Origin: Folioceros fuciformis
Taxonomy: Eukaryota; Anthocerotophyta; Anthocerotopsida; Anthocerotales
DNA: 21,860 nt
Assembly: GCA_049999805.1 (NCBI GenBank)
Contig: JBNGIO010002305.1
Location: forward strand, 1-21,860
Direction of reading: 5' to 3'
In this document: piece after piece, positions 18,065-21,860 of the stretch
Layout of the letters: the number at the start of each line of letters is the position of its first letter
Position numbering within the stretch: position 1 is the stretch's first letter
Position numbers and translations under genes: made by a program
Notes under the pieces: generated by a model
What the model was told of the DNA's origin: nothing
The model's input: the letters and a program-made list of their open reading frames with translations, nothing else
Databases searched by the model: none

Positions 18065-21000
18065 TCAGACTCCGAGGTTTTGAACCCGATTCCTCACCAA
18101 TCGCAACCTATTGTCGAGCTCCTGCAGCCGGGCTTGTAGGGTGGTGACGCGCTCAGATTCAAGCTGGGCAGCATGTCGGTAAGGAGTCACCACCTGGCTC
18201 ACATCTGCCCGGACCCTCCTGATAGCCTCCTCCAGATCTGTTTGCATAGCAGCATCCAACTGGCGGGCTAAAGAATCTGCAACCCGAGTTACTTTCTTCT
18301 TCACGTCAGCTCGCCGAAGAGGCAGGTTCAAAATTCCAACCAATCTGCACAGCACGTGATGAGTTGAGTGATCTCGACTCAAAGACGGAACTTCATTCAA
18401 TCCAGCCTCTGTTGTGTCTGAAATGCAACCAATTTGAACTCCAGCTTACCCTCCTGCAGAGCACACCCCCAAGGCAATGAGATCTTCCAACGTTGTTGGT
18501 AGTATAGTCGTCAGAACAGATGCCGACAAGCCTGCGGCGCCGAGTCCACCCACGGTACCCAACACCTGCAGACATGTTCCGCTGTCAGAGGGATTGCAGT
18601 CGTGCTCCAAGTAACACCAGACAGACTCAGTTCTTGTTGCTCACCACTTCCCGCATTTCTTGCTCTAACAAGATGAGGGCGGCCTTGGTGTCGAACTCTT
18701 TCAGCACTTCCATGCTCTTGTTGGGTTCCACGAGAGCCGTCTTGTCGGCAGATTCCAACAACTCCTGTGGTTCTGTCGCATCAGCAGCGGGTAGCAAGTC
18801 GGGCCACCGGCTTATCAGGACTTGAATATAGTTTTTGAGTTGACGCTCATTGTTTGCCTCTAACCATGTAGCATGCTCCTCCAGAGAGACCTGGCGTGTC
18901 CAAATCCATGCCAGGCTCAACTGCGTGCCATGGAGCAACACAGAATTCATCACAGACAAAGCACCAGGCCAGCAACACGTACCTTTGCATCTGCGTAAGC
19001 CGAACTCAGAACCTTCCGTTCAAACTCCGCGGCAACAGGCAAAGACTGCGTCCGATCTGATGCAACAATGTACTTGGCGACCACCTCAACATTAGACAGC
19101 CGGAGGACATCCTCGACGAATCTGTCAGCTCGGTCCTTTGCAGCTTGTACCTGCAAGCTAACTGACAAGTATGAGCCGGGGCATGAGTGTGAAGGCAAAT
19201 CCTGTGCTTGGCAACACAGGGTAAGGCAGGACACGAGGGGTGCATACCAAGCTAGTGGTGCGCTGACGTTGCAGGATAGCAGTGCTCTGAAGAGCCTCCT
19301 CGTATCGCTGCACCTGATCTTCCACTTTGTTCAAAGTTTGCAGATCTGCCTCTGCTTTCGTCTTCTCCGATGTGAGATGTCTCTCGCAGGCAGCAAGCAG
19401 AGCCAGGCCGATGCCCAAGGGCGTGTCAAGTTTCAGCCTGATCCTCTCGGCCCCAGCGTCAGTAGAACCGCCCATGAACCCAAGAATGAACTTCTCAAGA
19501 TCGTCGAAGCCACTGAGCTTCCAGTCTTGGTCTTCGAACAGGACTGATTCATCGATCACCCCGTCGTTGGAGGCATCCTGCTTCGCTTTGATGGCTCGCC
19601 GTGCAGAGACAGGGTACACGAAGGCCTGCTCGATGTTGAGAAAGCGTTGGGCATTTTCTGCCACGAACTTTTTCACTTCCTCCAGCTGAAAGCCGCAGAA
19701 GTGCAGTCAGGTGGTTTGTTTGGGCCAAGGCCGGGCGCAGAGTCTCCGTGCAGAGCACAGGACTCGGCTACTGAATAGGGGGAGAAGGCAAACACGCCAA
19801 TGCTTACCTCCTGGGGCACTTTGAAGACATCGGACTTGTTCAAGATGAAGATCACCTTCTTCCCCCATTGCCGGATGTATCTCAAGAAGGACACCTGAGC
19901 AGGAGCGGAACAGGGAGCGGAGGAATGACAGGTGAGAATAATATCCCAGGAGGTATTAAGAACCCATGGCGTCAACGTAATGAGCAGCCGACCTGACCTC
20001 ACTTTCAGTGAAAGGCCTGTCCGCTGAGAGAACGAAGAGAACCAGATCTGCGCGTGGCACGAACTCTTCGGTGAGACGTTGTTGGCGCTGCAGTATGACA
20101 TTGGTGCCAGGCGTGTCCACGAGATTCATCTGCTCTGTTTCGTATGTGGTTAGGATTGACTTTGGAAACAGACACACTATACCAGACATCTGAAGGACTG
20201 CTGTAGCCCAACCCATACATAATCCTGACCTGCTTTAGTAGAGGGGCGGGAAGGAACTGCATGAAATGGCCATCAGGATGACGCTCCGACCTCTCCTTTG
20301 CCTCCTCGGAATCTCCACAGTGCCGGAGCAATGTGATCTCGTTTGTGGTGGGCAGCACCCCTTCCCTTAAAAACTTCTTCCCCAGCAGCGCGTTGATGAC
20401 AGAAGACTTCCCAGAGTTGAACTCTCCCTGTCATTGGCAAGGACGATAAGGGTGTGTGTCATGGCAACGGTGAAGCAAGCAACCTTCCTGCAGACCCAGC
20501 GATGAAGCAACCAACACTCACCACGACAACAAGAAGGAAGAGCTCATCCAGCTGGGCCAGAGCATCCACCAACAGAGACACCTCCTCCATCTCCGGTGCA
20601 GCGTCTCGAACGAAGTCGATCATAGCAGTGAGAAGCTCCCGTTCTTCCTCCACGATCTGGTCCGCCAAGCGATCCAGGGACTCTTGCAGCGGAGAGCCTC
20701 TTCCTCCAGCCCTCCCTCCCCTCTCGTCGTCAGAGCCATAAACCTCACACTCAAATTCGTCAGAAGAGCATAGAATCCTCTGCTGGATGGCCGAAGCAAC
20801 ATCCAGTTGCAAACGGGAAACATATGCCCCCACATCTCCCTTCTCCCGGGCATCCGCCAGGTCGAGCACCAGCCCATTCCCGCCGGCCAAGAGATACTCC
20901 AACCCCTCAGACGCATCCAAAAATACCGGGATGCTCACTCCGTCACTCACAGCCCTTACTAAGTCCTGCGACTCCGCAGCCGGAGCATCAGGCTGCAGAA

Positions 21001-21860
21001 TGAGCAAATCAGCCCCCTCATCCGCCGTGGCCGAGACAGCCGAGGATGCACTCCCCACCCGCCTGGCTACCACCGGGAGGGAAGCCGAGACGATGGTCTC
21101 CGTCAAACTGCTCTGCATCATCCTCCTAGCCACAACGGCAGGCAGGCCTGCAGCATCCATGCCCCACAGATACATGAGCCACGGCACATCGCAAAGATTG
21201 CACATCATCCAGACCATCCATGGCACATGCAAACCATTTCATCGCATCGCACCACACTCAATGAGAGCAGAGAAACAAAATACACCTTGATCAGACAGCA
21301 ACACCCCATCAGCCCCGGCCGCAGCAGCGATGTCCACCCTCTCCGCAACCAGCAACATAGCCCTGCCCCGCAACGCAGCCTTCAAGCTCCGCGCCGCTTC
21401 GTACAGCACGGCCCCTCCAGCACCGCCTTCTGAGCCAGCTTCCAGAACCACCATGGTGACCCCATTGGCGACCGCCGTACTCACCCATCCCACGGCCTCA
21501 GGTCCATCCACCTCTGCAACCTCCTCCGCCTTCACACGCAACACGAGCCCCGGGATCTGCACCTCCGCCCTCCTCAATCCTCCAGGAAATACCCCCTTCA
21601 CCCCTGCACCTGCCTCCACATCCGCAGCAGCTGCCGCTCCAACAGTATCGCTACTACTGATCCCTACACGAAGCTTCTGCTTCTGCCTCTGCCTCTGCCT
21701 CTGCCTCTGCCTCTGCCTCTGGTTCTTCCCCTTTCCCTTCCCACAAAGCCCATCCGAACCTACCCCCCCACACCCTCCTTGCCTCCCAGCTCCCGCACCA
21801 TCCTCCAAACTGCCACAACTTACCCGCCCTGCCCCCGGGCGTACGATGCGCCTCCCATCA
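18065..21860 (-). CDS. FZL: FZL, chloroplast FZO-like dynamin-family GTPase (5' end unresolved)
   Basis: FZL is a membrane GTPase of chloroplasts that shapes and fuses thylakoids. Exons in transcript order: at least 21808-21286, then 21147-20522, 20427-20230, 20129-19998, 19894-19808, 19685-19248, 19150-18983, 18890-18645, 18565-18450, 18344-18065; at least 937 codons, all phases consistent. The N-terminal part is the thiamine-phosphate-synthase-like TIM-barrel region typical of FZL (AERVDIAAAAGADGVLLSDQ, then GLPAVVARRMM). GTPase motifs: G1 GEFNSGKSS (20427-20401), G2 Thr in PTTNEIT (near 20349), G3 DTPGTN (near 20117), G4 NKSD (19840-19829). A glycine-rich hydrophobic pair (VGGLGAAGLSASVLTTILP, then LIALGVCSAGGLVGILNL) is the membrane segment, followed by a coiled-coil tail. 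The frame stays open to the window edge without an ATG. An ATG at 21858 is in another frame and precedes a GTAAGT, so the first exon and transit peptide are not settled. Confidence 0.92.
21676..21721 (-). repeat. Hexanucleotide microsatellite coding for Arg-Gln repeats in FZL
   Basis: About seven copies of GCCTCT (CAGAGG on the gene strand) encode a run of alternating Arg and Gln just before the conserved barrel region. The unit is six bases, so changes in copy number keep frame. It could belong to a basic transit-peptide region or to an unspliced leader. Confidence 0.8.

Noticed and set aside
20428-20521. Read-through of the FZL Walker A boundary as LIVLAND followed by a frameshift
   Set aside because: The segment has a clean GTGAGT donor and CAG acceptor. 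Removing it joins LFLLVVV directly to GEFNSGKSS, as in known FZL, so it is an intron and not a broken gene.
1-21860. CRISPR array, phage, insertion sequence, tRNA or rRNA
   Set aside because: No regularly spaced repeats with unique spacers, no transposase or phage genes, and no tRNA-like or rRNA-like sequence were seen. The window is eukaryotic.

Overview
The window is nuclear DNA from a plant, most likely a seed-free land plant with a compact genome. The evidence is short GT-AG introns (mostly about 70-150 bases), mixed base composition, a chloroplast FZL gene, a plant-type INTS9, and a long intronless PLS-class pentatricopeptide (PPR) gene of the style expanded in lycophytes, ferns and hornworts. 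A hornwort or lycophyte is my best guess. That is inference; the sequence does not name the species.

Six protein genes alternate strictly in strand (+ - + - + -). Exons were joined by hand, using splice signals, reading phase and similarity to families I know. Every junction keeps frame, and each complete spliced gene has a length divisible by three. (1) 317-4813 (+): TEL2/TELO2, 14 exons, 1066 aa, with a TATA box and a perfect E2F-type site upstream. (2) 5598-8921 (-): Integrator subunit 9, 9 exons, 779 aa. (3) 9125-12130 (+): an intronless PPR-E protein of 1001 aa. It starts inside a motif and is followed by what looks like a decayed DYW domain. (4) 13109-14102 (-): a small three-exon IGR-motif gene, the mitochondrial ribosomal protein mS41, about 112 aa. 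No single open frame reveals it. (5) 14293-17922 (+): a SETD3/Rubisco-LSMT-like SET-domain methyltransferase, 15 exons, 638 aa. (6) 18065 to the right edge (-): FZL, the chloroplast dynamin-like GTPase, 10 exons seen, 5' end unresolved.

The genes form three convergent pairs (TEL2/INTS9, PPR/mS41, SET/FZL) and two head-to-head pairs. The head-to-head pairs share about 200 bases (INTS9/PPR, 8922-9124) and 190 bases (mS41/SET, 14103-14292), so both intervals are candidate bidirectional promoters. Gene functions are mixed: PIKK chaperoning, RNA 3'-end processing, organelle RNA editing, mitochondrial translation, protein lysine methylation and thylakoid membrane shaping. There is no pathway cluster.

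The most unusual points are two introns with U12-type (minor spliceosome) signals, in TEL2 and in the SET gene; the PPR gene with a missing front and a decayed tail; and a duplicated unit of about 100 bases inside the long mS41 intron. I saw no CRISPR array, insertion sequence, rRNA or tRNA, and no evidence for a wholly new multi-gene system.
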